DNA of 64,000 bases from Nocardioides speluncae. GTDB lineage: Bacteria; Actinomycetota; Actinomycetes; Propionibacteriales; Nocardioidaceae. Where the stretch lies: positions 310,001 to 374,000 of the forward strand of contig NZ_QEOO01000037.1 in assembly GCF_003121585.1 (NCBI RefSeq), written 5' to 3'. The notes beneath the pieces were generated by a model. The model made no database searches, was not told the DNA's origin, and worked only from the letters and a program-made list of their open reading frames with translations. Position 1 is the stretch's first letter. Each line of letters opens with the position of its first letter. A program made the translations under genes and the position numbers. Below are positions 6,879 to 15,429 of this stretch, piece after piece.

Positions 6879-8270
6879 ATGCCTGCTGTCGTCGCTGCGC
6901 CTCGTGCCGTCGCTGACCTGTGCGCTCACGCCGAGCGCGCCGGCGACCAGGCCGCGGTGGTCCATGGCGACGAGTCGGTCTCGTACGCCGAGCTGTGGCG
7001 GCGGGTCGAGCTCGCGGCGCGGGAGTACGGCGCGCGGCCCGGCGTGGTGCGGGTCGCGACCCGGCATGCGCCGGACACCGTCGTGAGCCTGTTCGGCGCC
7101 TGGCTGGCCGGCGGCAGCTACTGCCCACTCGACCCGAGGCTGCCCGCCGACCATGCGGCCCGCCTGCTCGCCGGCACCGCCGCCGAGGCACTGCCGGCGG
7201 ACACGGCGTATGTGCTCTTCACGTCGGGCTCCACCGGCCGGCCCAAGCCGGTGCCGGTGCCGCACGGCGCGGTCGACGCGGTGGTGCCGGCCCTGCGCGA
7301 GCTGTTCGCGATCACGCCGGAGGACCGGGTGCTGCAGTTCGCCTCGCTCAGCTGGGACACCTGCTTCGAGGAGATCCTGCCGACGCTGACCGGCGGCGCG
7401 ACCCTGGTCTTCGACGCCGAGGCGCACACCGGCTCGCTGCCGCGCTTCCTGCGGATGGTCGCCCGGCAGGCGATCACCGTGCTGGACCTGCCGACCGCGT
7501 TCTGGCACGAGCTGGTGCACCACCTCGCCGAGACCCGCGAGCCGCTGCCCAACTGCCTGCGGCTGGTGGTGATCGGCGGCGAGGCCGCGAACCCGGCTCG
7601 GCTCGCCGAGTGGCATGCACTGGACACCGCACGGATCCAGCTGCTCAACACGTACGGCGCCACCGAGACCGCGCTGATCACTCACGCCGCGGAGCTGACC
7701 GGGCTGACCGGCGCAGACGTACCGATCGGGACCGCGCTGCCGCATGTCCGCGAGCACCTCACCGAGGACGGCGAGCTCTGGGTCGGCGGCCCGTCGCTCG
7801 CGTCCGGCTATCTCGGGCTGCCGGAGGAGACCGCGGAGCGGTTCGTCACCTGCGGCGGCCAGCGCTTCTACCGCACCGGCGACCGGGTCCGCCGCGCCGG
7901 ACCGCATCTTCTGCATCTCGGCCGGCTTGACGCGCAGGTCAAGGTCCGCGGGATCCGAGTCGACCCGGGCGAGGTTGAGGCGCACCTGCTCGCCCATCCG
8001 GCGGTCACCGCCGCGGCCGTCACCGGCGTCACCGTGTCCGAGCGGACCGTGCTCGCGGCGTACGTCGTCGCTACGGCTGTGGCTGGTGACCTGCCCGCCG
8101 AGCTGCGCAGCCACCTCCAGGACACCGCGCCCGCCCACCTGTTGCCGGCCCGGATCGCCGTCGTCCCCGAGCTGGTCCGCACCGCCAGCGGCAAGGTCGA
8201 CCGCCGGGCCACCCACGAGCGCTACGCCCCGCCACCCGCTACGACGACCCATCAGGAGGCCACCCCATGA
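6879..8270 (+). CDS. Free-standing NRPS-type adenylation domain
   Basis: 463-residue amino-acid adenylating enzyme. A3 core LFTSGSTGRPKP, A5 NTYGATET, A8 GRLDAQVKVRGIRVDPGEVE and A10 Lys in TASGKVDR are present. By hand alignment to GrsA the specificity residues are D-T-E-D-V-G-T-L-I-K: Asp235 for the alpha-amino group plus two acidic residues in the pocket, which suggests a basic or diamino acid. From memory this resembles codes listed for beta-lysine. It should load the carrier protein encoded by the next gene (ATGA overlap). Start ATG 6879; an in-frame GTG at 6864 is an alternative and no clear ribosome site is seen. Confidence 0.9.
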   Translation: MPAVVAAPRAVADLCAHAERAGDQAAVVHGDESVSYAELWRRVELAAREYGARPGVVRVATRHAPDTVVSLFGAWLAGGSYCPLDPRLPADHAARLLAGTAAEALPADTAYVLFTSGSTGRPKPVPVPHGAVDAVVPALRELFAITPEDRVLQFASLSWDTCFEEILPTLTGGATLVFDAEAHTGSLPRFLRMVARQAITVLDLPTAFWHELVHHLAETREPLPNCLRLVVIGGEAANPARLAEWHALDTARIQLLNTYGATETALITHAAELTGLTGADVPIGTALPHVREHLTEDGELWVGGPSLASGYLGLPEETAERFVTCGGQRFYRTGDRVRRAGPHLLHLGRLDAQVKVRGIRVDPGEVEAHLLAHPAVTAAAVTGVTVSERTVLAAYVVATAVAGDLPAELRSHLQDTAPAHLLPARIAVVPELVRTASGKVDRRATHERYAPPPATTTHQEATP

Positions 8271-8509
8271 CCCGCGCCGTTAGCACCGTCACTATCGAGA
8301 GCGCCATTGCCGGAACCTTCCGCCGGGTCCTGGAGCTCGACGACCTCGACGAGCGCACCGACTTCTTCGCCGCCGGCGGGGACTCGCTGCTGGCGACCCG
8401 GGTGCTGTCCGCGATCGCCCGGGAGTACGACGTGGAGCTGACCTTCGACGAGTTCGTGGTCGACCCGACGCCGTCCGGACTGGCGGCCCTGATCGAGGTC
8501 GCACCGTGA
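8267..8509 (+). CDS. Peptidyl/acyl carrier protein
   Basis: 80-residue stand-alone carrier protein. The phosphopantetheine Ser is in GGDSLLATR (about residue 39), followed by a helix typical of NRPS carrier domains. Its ATG overlaps the adenylation-gene stop and its stop overlaps the amine oxidase GTG, so the three are tightly coupled. It probably holds the activated amino acid as a thioester for modification by the flavoenzymes of the operon. Confidence 0.92.
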   Translation: MTRAVSTVTIESAIAGTFRRVLELDDLDERTDFFAAGGDSLLATRVLSAIAREYDVELTFDEFVVDPTPSGLAALIEVAP

Positions 8510-9870
8510 CCGTGGTCGTCGTCGGCGCGGGCCTCTCGGGCCTGGTCGCCGCCACCCGGCTGGCCGACGCCGGCTTCGACGTCATGGTCATGGAGGCACG
8601 GAACCGGGTCGGCGGCCGCACCCATGGCATCGAGGTCGCGCCCGAGCGCTGGGTCGACGCGGGCGCGGCGTACCTCGGCGAGCGGCACACCGGGCTGGTC
8701 GACCTGCTCGCCGAGCTCGGCCTGAAGACCACCCCGACCGACATGGACGGCGCGAGCCGGTTCCTGCTCGGCGGTGACGGCGACCAGACCCGTGACGGAC
8801 GCTTCCCGCCGCTGAACGCGGTGGCGCTGGGGGAGATGTTCGACCTGCTCGACGAGCTGACCCGCCAGGTCGACCCGGCCGCGCCGTGGCTGACGCCCGA
8901 CGCCGAGCGGCTGGACCGGCTGACAGCGGCCGAGTGGGCCGCCGAGCACCTCACCCATCCCGACGCACGGCTGTTCTTCCCGCTGTTCCTCGGCGAGATG
9001 ATGGCGGCCGCGCCGGCCGACGTGTCGATGCTGCACGTCGCGTTCTACCTGCGCTCCGGCGGCGGGATCAGCTATCTCAACGCGTTCGCGGGCGGTGCCC
9101 AGGAGAGCCGGGTCGCCGGTGGCGCGCACCAGATCTGCGAGCAGCTCGCCGCCGACCTGGTAGCGCGCCAGCCGGGCTCAGTCCGGCTCGGCGAGCCTGT
9201 CGTGGCGATCGAGGACACCGGCGCCGGGGTGCTGGTGCGGACGTCATACGAGACGAGCTCGATAGCGACCGGGTCGTATGACGCAGCCGCCGTGATCATC
9301 GCCGTACCGCCGCCGCTGGCCGACCGCATCGAGATCACGCCGCGGCCGGCCCCACGCGCCACCGCGGCCACCGGGCGCGGGTCGGCGGTCAAGCTGCACC
9401 TGGTCTACCCGGAGCCACTGTGGCGCGACGCCGGGCTGTCCGGCTGGTCGGTCAACGCCGGCGGTCCGCTGCTCTCGACGGTCGACGACTCACCGGCCGA
9501 GGGCGGCGCGGGCGTGCTGACCGGCTTCGTCACCGGCCGCGAGGCGCGCGCGTACGGCGCCCTGTCGTACGACGAGCAGCGCGCTGCCGCGGTCGACCAG
9601 GCGTCCCGGGTCTTCCCCGAGCTCCCGGCACCGCTGGACTTCCACCTCACCGACTGGGTCAACCAGGACTACAGCCGCGGCTGCTACGCCGCGCTGTTCG
9701 GGCCCGGTGACTGGCTCGCCCTCGGCCCCACCCTGGCAACACCCGCCGGCCCGTCCGGTCGCATCCACTGGGCCGGCACCGAGACCAGCCTCGAGTTCTT
9801 CGGGCTGATGGAGGGCGCGATCCGCTCCGGCCAGCGGGCTGCCGACGAAGTCACCGAACAACACCACTAG
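8506..9870 (+). CDS. Flavin-containing amine oxidase
   Basis: 454-residue protein of the monoamine oxidase/L-amino-acid oxidase family. The N-terminal dinucleotide motif VVVGAGLSGLVAA binds FAD, EARNRVGGRTHG follows, and C-terminal HWAGTETS and the aromatic region WVNQDYSRGCYAALFG match the family. It would oxidise a C-N bond to an imine, or act as a desaturase. Encoded directly after the carrier protein (GTGA overlap), so a carrier-bound amino acid is a likely substrate. Length is normal. Confidence 0.9.
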   Translation: MTVVVVGAGLSGLVAATRLADAGFDVMVMEARNRVGGRTHGIEVAPERWVDAGAAYLGERHTGLVDLLAELGLKTTPTDMDGASRFLLGGDGDQTRDGRFPPLNAVALGEMFDLLDELTRQVDPAAPWLTPDAERLDRLTAAEWAAEHLTHPDARLFFPLFLGEMMAAAPADVSMLHVAFYLRSGGGISYLNAFAGGAQESRVAGGAHQICEQLAADLVARQPGSVRLGEPVVAIEDTGAGVLVRTSYETSSIATGSYDAAAVIIAVPPPLADRIEITPRPAPRATAATGRGSAVKLHLVYPEPLWRDAGLSGWSVNAGGPLLSTVDDSPAEGGAGVLTGFVTGREARAYGALSYDEQRAAAVDQASRVFPELPAPLDFHLTDWVNQDYSRGCYAALFGPGDWLALGPTLATPAGPSGRIHWAGTETSLEFFGLMEGAIRSGQRAADEVTEQHH

Positions 9871-9886
9871 AAGCAAGGAGATCGCG

Positions 9887-11611
9887 ATGAGCGACACCGC
9901 CACAACAGGCACGACAGGCACCACCTTCGCTCCGCTCGCGGTCCGCGAGCGGTTCATGACCGAGCCCAACCTCGGCGCCGGCAACTTCCTCGACTACGCG
10001 GTCGCGCACAACCCGAACCGCTCGGTCCCGTTCGCGTTCAGCCACAGCCTCGACCACCGCGGTGAGGTGGTGCTCAAGGGCCACAGCCTGGAGGACCTGG
10101 TCCGGCTGCGGGACCGCTATGCCAAGTGGTACGCCGCCAACGGCGTCCAGGCCGGCGAGCCGGTGGCTGTGGTGATCGCCGAGGGCCTGGAGCCGGTGAT
10201 CCACTTCCTCGCGCTCTCGGCGCTGGGGGCGATCCCGACCCTGGTCAACGACGCGATGCGGCCCGACATCATGGTCCAGTACCTCGACCACGTCGGCGTG
10301 GTCGGCGTGGTCGCCGACGACACAACCCGGCTGCTCACCGCCTACCGCGGCGGCGAGCTGCGCCGGCCGCGCTTCGTGGCCCTGACCTCCGAGGTGCGGG
10401 CGGGCGACGTCAGCGGGATCGAGCTGCCGACGCCGTACCCCTACCAGCACGCCGCCGACGACATGGTCGCGCTGATCCACTCCTCCGGCACCACCGGGAT
10501 CCCGAAGTCGACGATCCTCGCGCACCGCCAGTTCTGGGACGGCAAGCAGCCGCGGATGACCCGGTTCCCGGCCCAGCCCGGCGACCGGCTGATGTGCCTG
10601 ATGCCGCACACCCACGCCGGCGGCCTGTCCTACTTCCTGACCGCGACCCTGCTCGGACTGCCGATCGTCACCATGGCCGACTGGCGCCGTACCGTCGTCG
10701 AGCCGGTGATGGAGGCGTTCCAGCCGACGATGGTGTGCTCGTTCCCGCGCAGCTTCGTCGAGCTCGCGACTGGTGAGCTGCCGGTCGCGGGCGCCGCGAA
10801 GGTGCACTCCTGGTTCAACACCGGCGACTCCGCCCACTACGGCCACATCCGCCGGCTGGTCACCCTCGGCGAGCGGCCCGCCGGACTGATCAAGCCGTGG
10901 CTGCTGCCGCGCGAAGCAGCCGAGGAAGAGCCGCTCGCCGGCTCGCAGTTCATCGACGGCCTCGGCTCGTCGGAGATGGGGATGGCCAACTTCGGGCAGA
11001 TCACCTCGCCGGAAACGCCGCGCGACGACCGCTGCGTCGGCAAGCCGCTGGAGGTGGTCACCGCGGCCGTCCTGGACCCCGACGGCAACGAGCTGCCGGA
11101 CGGCACCGTCGGGCTGCTCGCGGTGAATACGCCCTCGCTGACGCCCGGCTACTGGAACAACCAGCGGCTCACCGAGTCCTTCCGGCTCGCCGGCTGGTGG
11201 CTGACCGGCGACGTCGCGCGTCGCGACGCGGAGGGCCGGTTCTACCACCTGGACCGGACCGTCGACGTCATCGACACCGCCGACGGACCGGTCTACAGCC
11301 TGCCTTTGGAAGAGGTGCTGCTCGCCGACTGCGCGGACCTGGTGCGCGACTGCTCGGTGGTCGGAGTGCCGTCGGCGGCCGGTGACGGGCTGCGCCCGGT
11401 CGCCGTCGTACAGCTGCAGGCCGACGCCGACGCCTCCGAACCGGAGATCCTGGAGCGCGCCAACAAGGAACTGGCCGCCGTCGGGCACGCGGAGCTCGCG
11501 GCGGTGGTGATCGCGCGCACCGCCGCGGACTTCCCGCTCGGCCCGACCGGCAAGGTCCTCAAGCGCGAGCTGCGCACCCGGCACGCTGGGTTGCTCACGA
11601 GTACGCAGTAG
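9887..11611 (+). CDS. Acyl-CoA-synthetase-like AMP ligase, candidate diazotase/nitrosation ligase
   Basis: 574-residue ANL enzyme with ribosome site AAGGAG before ATG 9887. It has the P-loop IHSSGTTGIPKST (about residues 198-210), A7-like WLTGDVARRDAEGRFYHLDR and C-terminal Lys in GPTGKVLKRE. By family it would make a CoA or carrier ester. However, it sits immediately upstream of a putative nitrite-forming pair, and in cremeomycin, triacsin and avenalumic-type clusters ANL ligases of this general type activate nitrite with ATP to form N-N bonds. That role is inference from position. A normal acid-activating function is the alternative. Confidence 0.8.
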   Translation: MSDTATTGTTGTTFAPLAVRERFMTEPNLGAGNFLDYAVAHNPNRSVPFAFSHSLDHRGEVVLKGHSLEDLVRLRDRYAKWYAANGVQAGEPVAVVIAEGLEPVIHFLALSALGAIPTLVNDAMRPDIMVQYLDHVGVVGVVADDTTRLLTAYRGGELRRPRFVALTSEVRAGDVSGIELPTPYPYQHAADDMVALIHSSGTTGIPKSTILAHRQFWDGKQPRMTRFPAQPGDRLMCLMPHTHAGGLSYFLTATLLGLPIVTMADWRRTVVEPVMEAFQPTMVCSFPRSFVELATGELPVAGAAKVHSWFNTGDSAHYGHIRRLVTLGERPAGLIKPWLLPREAAEEEPLAGSQFIDGLGSSEMGMANFGQITSPETPRDDRCVGKPLEVVTAAVLDPDGNELPDGTVGLLAVNTPSLTPGYWNNQRLTESFRLAGWWLTGDVARRDAEGRFYHLDRTVDVIDTADGPVYSLPLEEVLLADCADLVRDCSVVGVPSAAGDGLRPVAVVQLQADADASEPEILERANKELAAVGHAELAAVVIARTAADFPLGPTGKVLKRELRTRHAGLLTSTQ

Positions 11612-11616
11612 GCGGC

Positions 11617-13536
11617 GTGCACACCGTCTGTGTGGTGGGTCTGGGGCCGCGTGGGCTGTCGGTGCTGGAGCGCCTGTGCAGCAACGCGGCCGCCGGCCAC
11701 CAGCGGATCGTCGTCCACGTGGTCGACCCGCATCTCGAGGTGGGCGGCCGGGTGTGGCGGACCAGCCAGCCGGGCGAGCTGCTGATGAACACCGTGGCCT
11801 CGCAGGTCACGATGTTCACCGACGACAGCGTCAGCTGCGACGGGCCGGTGCGGACCGGGCCGAGCCTGTTCGAGTGGGCGAAGCTGTTCGTGCCGACCGA
11901 GCCGTTCGGTCCGTACCCGGACTGGGTGTACGCCGAGGCCGAGGCGCTCGGCCCGGACAGCTACCCGACCCGGGCGTTCTACGGCCACTACCTGCGCTGG
12001 GTCCTCGGGCGGCTGGAGCGGTTCGTCCCGGACCTGGTCGTGGTACGCCGGCACGCCACCGCCGCGGTCGGCCTCGCCGACGAGTCGAGCGGTCGTCAGC
12101 GGGTCGCACTGGCGGACGGGACGGCGCTCGGCGGCCTGGACGCGGTCGTCCTCGCCCTCGGTCACCTCGACCAGCGCGCGTGCGCCGACGAGACGGCGTA
12201 CACCGAGCACGCCCGCCGGCACGACCTGGTCTACGTGCCGACCGGCAACCCGGCCGAGGCCCGTCTGGACCGGATCCGCCCGGGTATGCCGGTCGGGCTG
12301 CGCGGGCTCGGGCTGAACTACTTCGACTACCAGGCGCTGCTGACCGTGGGGCGCGACGGCCGTTTCGTCCGTGACGAGGGCGGCGCCCTGCGGTACGAGC
12401 CGTCCGGGCTCGAGCCGCTGCTGGTCGCCGGGTCGCGCCGCGGCGTCCCGTACCACTCGCGCGGCGCCAACCAGAAGGGCGTGAACGGCCGGCACCAGCC
12501 GCTGTTCCTCACCGCCGAGGTGATCAAGGAGCTGCGGGCGCGGGCCGAGGCCGCCAAAGAAGATGGGGCTGGTGTGGTGCGGTTCGTCGCCGACGTCTGG
12601 CCGCTGGTCGACCGGGAGGTGCGCGCGGTCTACCACCACGCGCTGCTCGTGCGGCGGTCCGGCCTCACGACGGCCACCGACTTCCTCGGGGAGTACGTCG
12701 GGCTGCCGGACGTGGCGGACGAGGATGCGCTGCTGACCCGCTTCGGGATCGCCGCGGAGGACCGCTGGGACTGGGAGCGGATCGCGCGGCCGGCGGGCAC
12801 GCGGCGGTTCAGCGGACCGGCCGACTATCAGGCGTGGCTGCTCGACCACCTGCGCCACGACCTCGACGAGGCCCGGCAGGGCAATGTCCGCGGCCCGCTC
12901 AAGGCCGCGCTGGACGTGATGCGCGACATCCGCAACGAGGTCCGCCTGGTCGTCGACCACGGCGGCCTCGCGGGGTCGTCGTACCGCGACGAGCTGGAGG
13001 GCTGGTACACCCCGCTGAACGCCTACCTATCGATCGGGCCGCCGCCGAGCCGGGTCGAGGAGATGGTGGCGCTGATGGAGGCGGGCGTGCTGCGGATCTG
13101 TGGTCCCGGTATGCGGGTCGCGGCGGCGCCGGGTGGCGCGGGCTGGCTGGTGTCGTCGGACGTGCCGGGGGACGAGGTGCTGGTGACCGCGCTGGTCGAC
13201 GCGCGGCTGCACGACGTCGACATCCGGTGCACCACCGACCCGCTGGTCTCCGGCCTGCTCGCCCGCGGCGAGTGCACGACGTACCGGATCAGCGACCCGG
13301 ACGACGACTACCGGACCGGCGGGCTGGCCGTGACCCCGAAGCCCTACCGGCTGCTCGACGCAGCCGGCCGCGCGCACCCGCGGCGCTTCGCCTTCGGCGT
13401 CCCGACCGAGCCGGTGCACTGGGGGACCGCGGCCGGCGTTCGCCCCGGCGTCGACTCGGTGATCCTCGGCGACGCCGACGCCATCGCCCGCGCCGCCCTC
13501 TCGCTGGTCCGGACCACTGAAGGAGCACAGGCATGA
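11617..13536 (+). CDS. FAD/NAD(P)-binding N-oxygenase, CreE/FzmM-like
   Basis: 639-residue flavoprotein of the NAD_binding_9 type, starting GTG with VCVVGLGPRGLSVLERL (dinucleotide-binding GxGPxG at residues 8-13) and continuing with VGGRVWRTSQPGELLMNT. Size, fold type and the partner lyase immediately downstream (ATGA overlap) match the CreE/FzmM group that oxidises L-aspartate to nitrosuccinate. That assignment is from recalled family features, not an alignment. Alternative: another FAD-dependent hydroxylase of this broad actinobacterial family. Confidence 0.75.
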   Translation: MHTVCVVGLGPRGLSVLERLCSNAAAGHQRIVVHVVDPHLEVGGRVWRTSQPGELLMNTVASQVTMFTDDSVSCDGPVRTGPSLFEWAKLFVPTEPFGPYPDWVYAEAEALGPDSYPTRAFYGHYLRWVLGRLERFVPDLVVVRRHATAAVGLADESSGRQRVALADGTALGGLDAVVLALGHLDQRACADETAYTEHARRHDLVYVPTGNPAEARLDRIRPGMPVGLRGLGLNYFDYQALLTVGRDGRFVRDEGGALRYEPSGLEPLLVAGSRRGVPYHSRGANQKGVNGRHQPLFLTAEVIKELRARAEAAKEDGAGVVRFVADVWPLVDREVRAVYHHALLVRRSGLTTATDFLGEYVGLPDVADEDALLTRFGIAAEDRWDWERIARPAGTRRFSGPADYQAWLLDHLRHDLDEARQGNVRGPLKAALDVMRDIRNEVRLVVDHGGLAGSSYRDELEGWYTPLNAYLSIGPPPSRVEEMVALMEAGVLRICGPGMRVAAAPGGAGWLVSSDVPGDEVLVTALVDARLHDVDIRCTTDPLVSGLLARGECTTYRISDPDDDYRTGGLAVTPKPYRLLDAAGRAHPRRFAFGVPTEPVHWGTAAGVRPGVDSVILGDADAIARAALSLVRTTEGAQA

Positions 13537-14924
13537 GCGAGGAAACCGGACTGCTGAGCGCGGTGTGGGCCGGGGTGCCGGTGGCCGCCGAGCTGTCGGA
13601 CGAGGCGTGGGTCGCCGCGATGGTCGAGATCGAGGTGGCGCTGGCGCGCGCCCAGGCTCGGCTCGGGGTGGTCCCGGAGTCGGCGGCGTCAGCGATCGCG
13701 GATGCAATCAAACACAGTTTCGTCGACGTCGCCGGGCTGGCGGTTCGCTCGCGCGGCTCGGCCAACCCGGTCGTGGAGTTCGTCCGCGAGGTCACCGCGA
13801 TCGTGGCCGCGGCCGACCCGGAGGCCGCCGAGTACGTCCACCGCGGCAGCACCAGCCAGGACGTCTTCGACTCCGCCGCCATGCTGCTCGCCTCCCGTGC
13901 GCTGGCGGCGGTCGACGCGGACCTCGGCCGGGTCTGTGACGCGCTGGCTCGCCTGGCCGATGAGCACCGCGGTACGCCGATGGCCGCGCGCACGCTGACC
14001 CAGCACGCCGTACCCACGACCTTCGGGCTCAAGGCCGCCGGCTGGCTGTCGCTGGTGATGGACGCCCAGGACCGGCTGCGGACCGTCCGGGAGTCGCTGC
14101 CGGTGTCGCTCGGGGGAGCGGCGGGCACGCTCGCGGCGTACGTCGAGTACGCCGGCCTCGCCGGTGTCGACACCGCTGGCCATGGGCCCGCGCTGATGGC
14201 GGAGGTAGCTCGTGAGCTCGGGCTGCGCGACCCCGGCGTCCCGTGGCACACCCATCGCACCCCGCTGGTCGACGTCGGCTGGACGGTCACCCTGGTCACC
14301 GGCGCCCTCGGCAAGATCGCGACCGACGTCCTCGGCGCCACCCGCACCGAGGTCGGCGAGCTGACCGAGCCGGCCGGCGAGCGCAGCGGCGTCTCGTCGG
14401 CGATGCCGCAGAAGCAGAACCCGGTGCTGGCCACCCTGGTGGTCGCCGCGGCCCGCCAGGCACCGGCGTACACGATGATGCTCGGCGCCGCCCTGCTGGC
14501 CGAGGATGAGCGCTCACCCGGCGGCTGGCAGTCGGAGTGGCAGCCGCTGCGCGAGGGCCTCCGGCTCGCCGCCGGCGCCGCCGCGACCGCGGCCGAGCTG
14601 GTCGAGGGCCTCGTCGTGCACCCCGACGCGCTCGCCGCCAACCTCGCCCTCAGCGGCGGCACCATCGTCTCCGAGCGCCTCAACGTCGCTCTCGCCCCGT
14701 CCCTCGGCAAGGCGCCGGCCAAGGCGCTGCTGGCCCGGATCTCACGGGATGCCGCAGCGCGAGAGGCGAGCTTCGGCGAGCTGCTGACGGCGGCCCCCGA
14801 GCTGGCCGGCGTACTAGCTCCGGAGCAGGTCACCGCCCTCCTCGACCCCGCCGACTACCTCGGCTCGGCCGACGAGCTGGTCGACGTGGTGCTGGATCGG
14901 CACCGCCACACGGTGGTCGAGTAG
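13533..14924 (+). CDS. Fumarase/aspartase-superfamily lyase, CreD (nitrosuccinate lyase)-like
   Basis: 463-residue member of the superfamily that includes 3-carboxymuconate cycloisomerase, adenylosuccinate lyase and nitrosuccinate lyase. Conserved regions seen: RGSTSQDVFDSA, ARTLTQHAVPTTFGLK and the catalytic serine loop SSAMPQKQNP (about residues 288-297). It is coupled to the N-oxygenase gene. In cremeomycin-type pathways this pair turns aspartate into fumarate plus nitrite. A cycloisomerase is the paralogous alternative, but no protocatechuate genes are present. The last codons lie in a REP-like repeat. Confidence 0.8.
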   Translation: MSEETGLLSAVWAGVPVAAELSDEAWVAAMVEIEVALARAQARLGVVPESAASAIADAIKHSFVDVAGLAVRSRGSANPVVEFVREVTAIVAAADPEAAEYVHRGSTSQDVFDSAAMLLASRALAAVDADLGRVCDALARLADEHRGTPMAARTLTQHAVPTTFGLKAAGWLSLVMDAQDRLRTVRESLPVSLGGAAGTLAAYVEYAGLAGVDTAGHGPALMAEVARELGLRDPGVPWHTHRTPLVDVGWTVTLVTGALGKIATDVLGATRTEVGELTEPAGERSGVSSAMPQKQNPVLATLVVAAARQAPAYTMMLGAALLAEDERSPGGWQSEWQPLREGLRLAAGAAATAAELVEGLVVHPDALAANLALSGGTIVSERLNVALAPSLGKAPAKALLARISRDAAAREASFGELLTAAPELAGVLAPEQVTALLDPADYLGSADELVDVVLDRHRHTVVE

Positions 14925-14961
14925 GTCGCGCAGCGACCGTATCGAGACCTGCTCGACCACC
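14912..14961. repeat. REP-like palindromic element
   Basis: Nested inverted repeats: outer GGTGGTCGAG (14912-14921) with CTCGACCACC (14952-14961), and inner GGTCGC-N3-GCGACC (14924-14938). It overlaps the lyase stop codon and lies between convergent genes, so it may also end transcription. A related element is at 42471-42570. Confidence 0.7.
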
Positions 14962-14965
14962 CAAG

Positions 14966-15403
14966 TCAGGGCGTACGGCGGCCGGGCAGGATCACGCTGT
15001 GGCCGCGGAACTCCGCGACCACGACGTCGTCGGAGGGGCGGCGGACGGTGGCGTCGTAGATGCCGTGCAGGCCGATCCGGGACCGCTCCTCGGCCTCGGC
15101 GACCAGGACGTCGCCCACCTCGGCAGGCCGGAGGAAGGCCACCTGGGCGCTCTGCGCGACGGCGACCGGTCCGTAGGTGTTGCACGCGTAGGCGAAGGCG
15201 GCGTCGGCGAGCAGGAAGAGGTAGCCGCCGTGCGTCTTGCCGTGCCCGTTCATCATCGACTTGGTCACCCGCATCTCGACGCTGGCCCAGCCGGGCGCGA
15301 CGTCGGTCAGGGCGATGCCGAGGGTCTGGCAGGTCAGGTCGCGCGCATGCAGCGCGTGCGCCTGCGAGCGGCTGGCGCTGCTCGGATCGGGGTCGATGAC
15401 CAT
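14966..15403 (-). CDS. paaI: PaaI-type hotdog thioesterase
   Basis: 145-residue hotdog-fold acyl-CoA thioesterase. The signature NGHGKTHGGYLFLLADAAFA with the catalytic Asp, and FLRPAEVGD, match PaaI (hydroxyphenylacetyl-CoA thioesterase). ATG 15403 was preferred to the upstream frame start because it fits the family start. It faces the SARP gene across a shared intergenic region with a SARP-like box. It could hydrolyse the thioester made by the PaaK-like ligase or rescue stalled thioesters in the cluster, or be an unrelated neighbour. Confidence 0.85.
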   Translation of the reverse strand: MVIDPDPSSASRSQAHALHARDLTCQTLGIALTDVAPGWASVEMRVTKSMMNGHGKTHGGYLFLLADAAFAYACNTYGPVAVAQSAQVAFLRPAEVGDVLVAEAEERSRIGLHGIYDATVRRPSDDVVVAEFRGHSVILPGRRTP

Positions 15404-15429
15404 GTCGTCGAGAGTGCCGGGACGCGCTA

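Noticed and set aside
13533..14924. Protocatechuate-pathway cycloisomerase (pcaB)
   Set aside because: No other pca gene is nearby and it is coupled to a CreE-like flavoprotein inside a SARP-controlled cluster.
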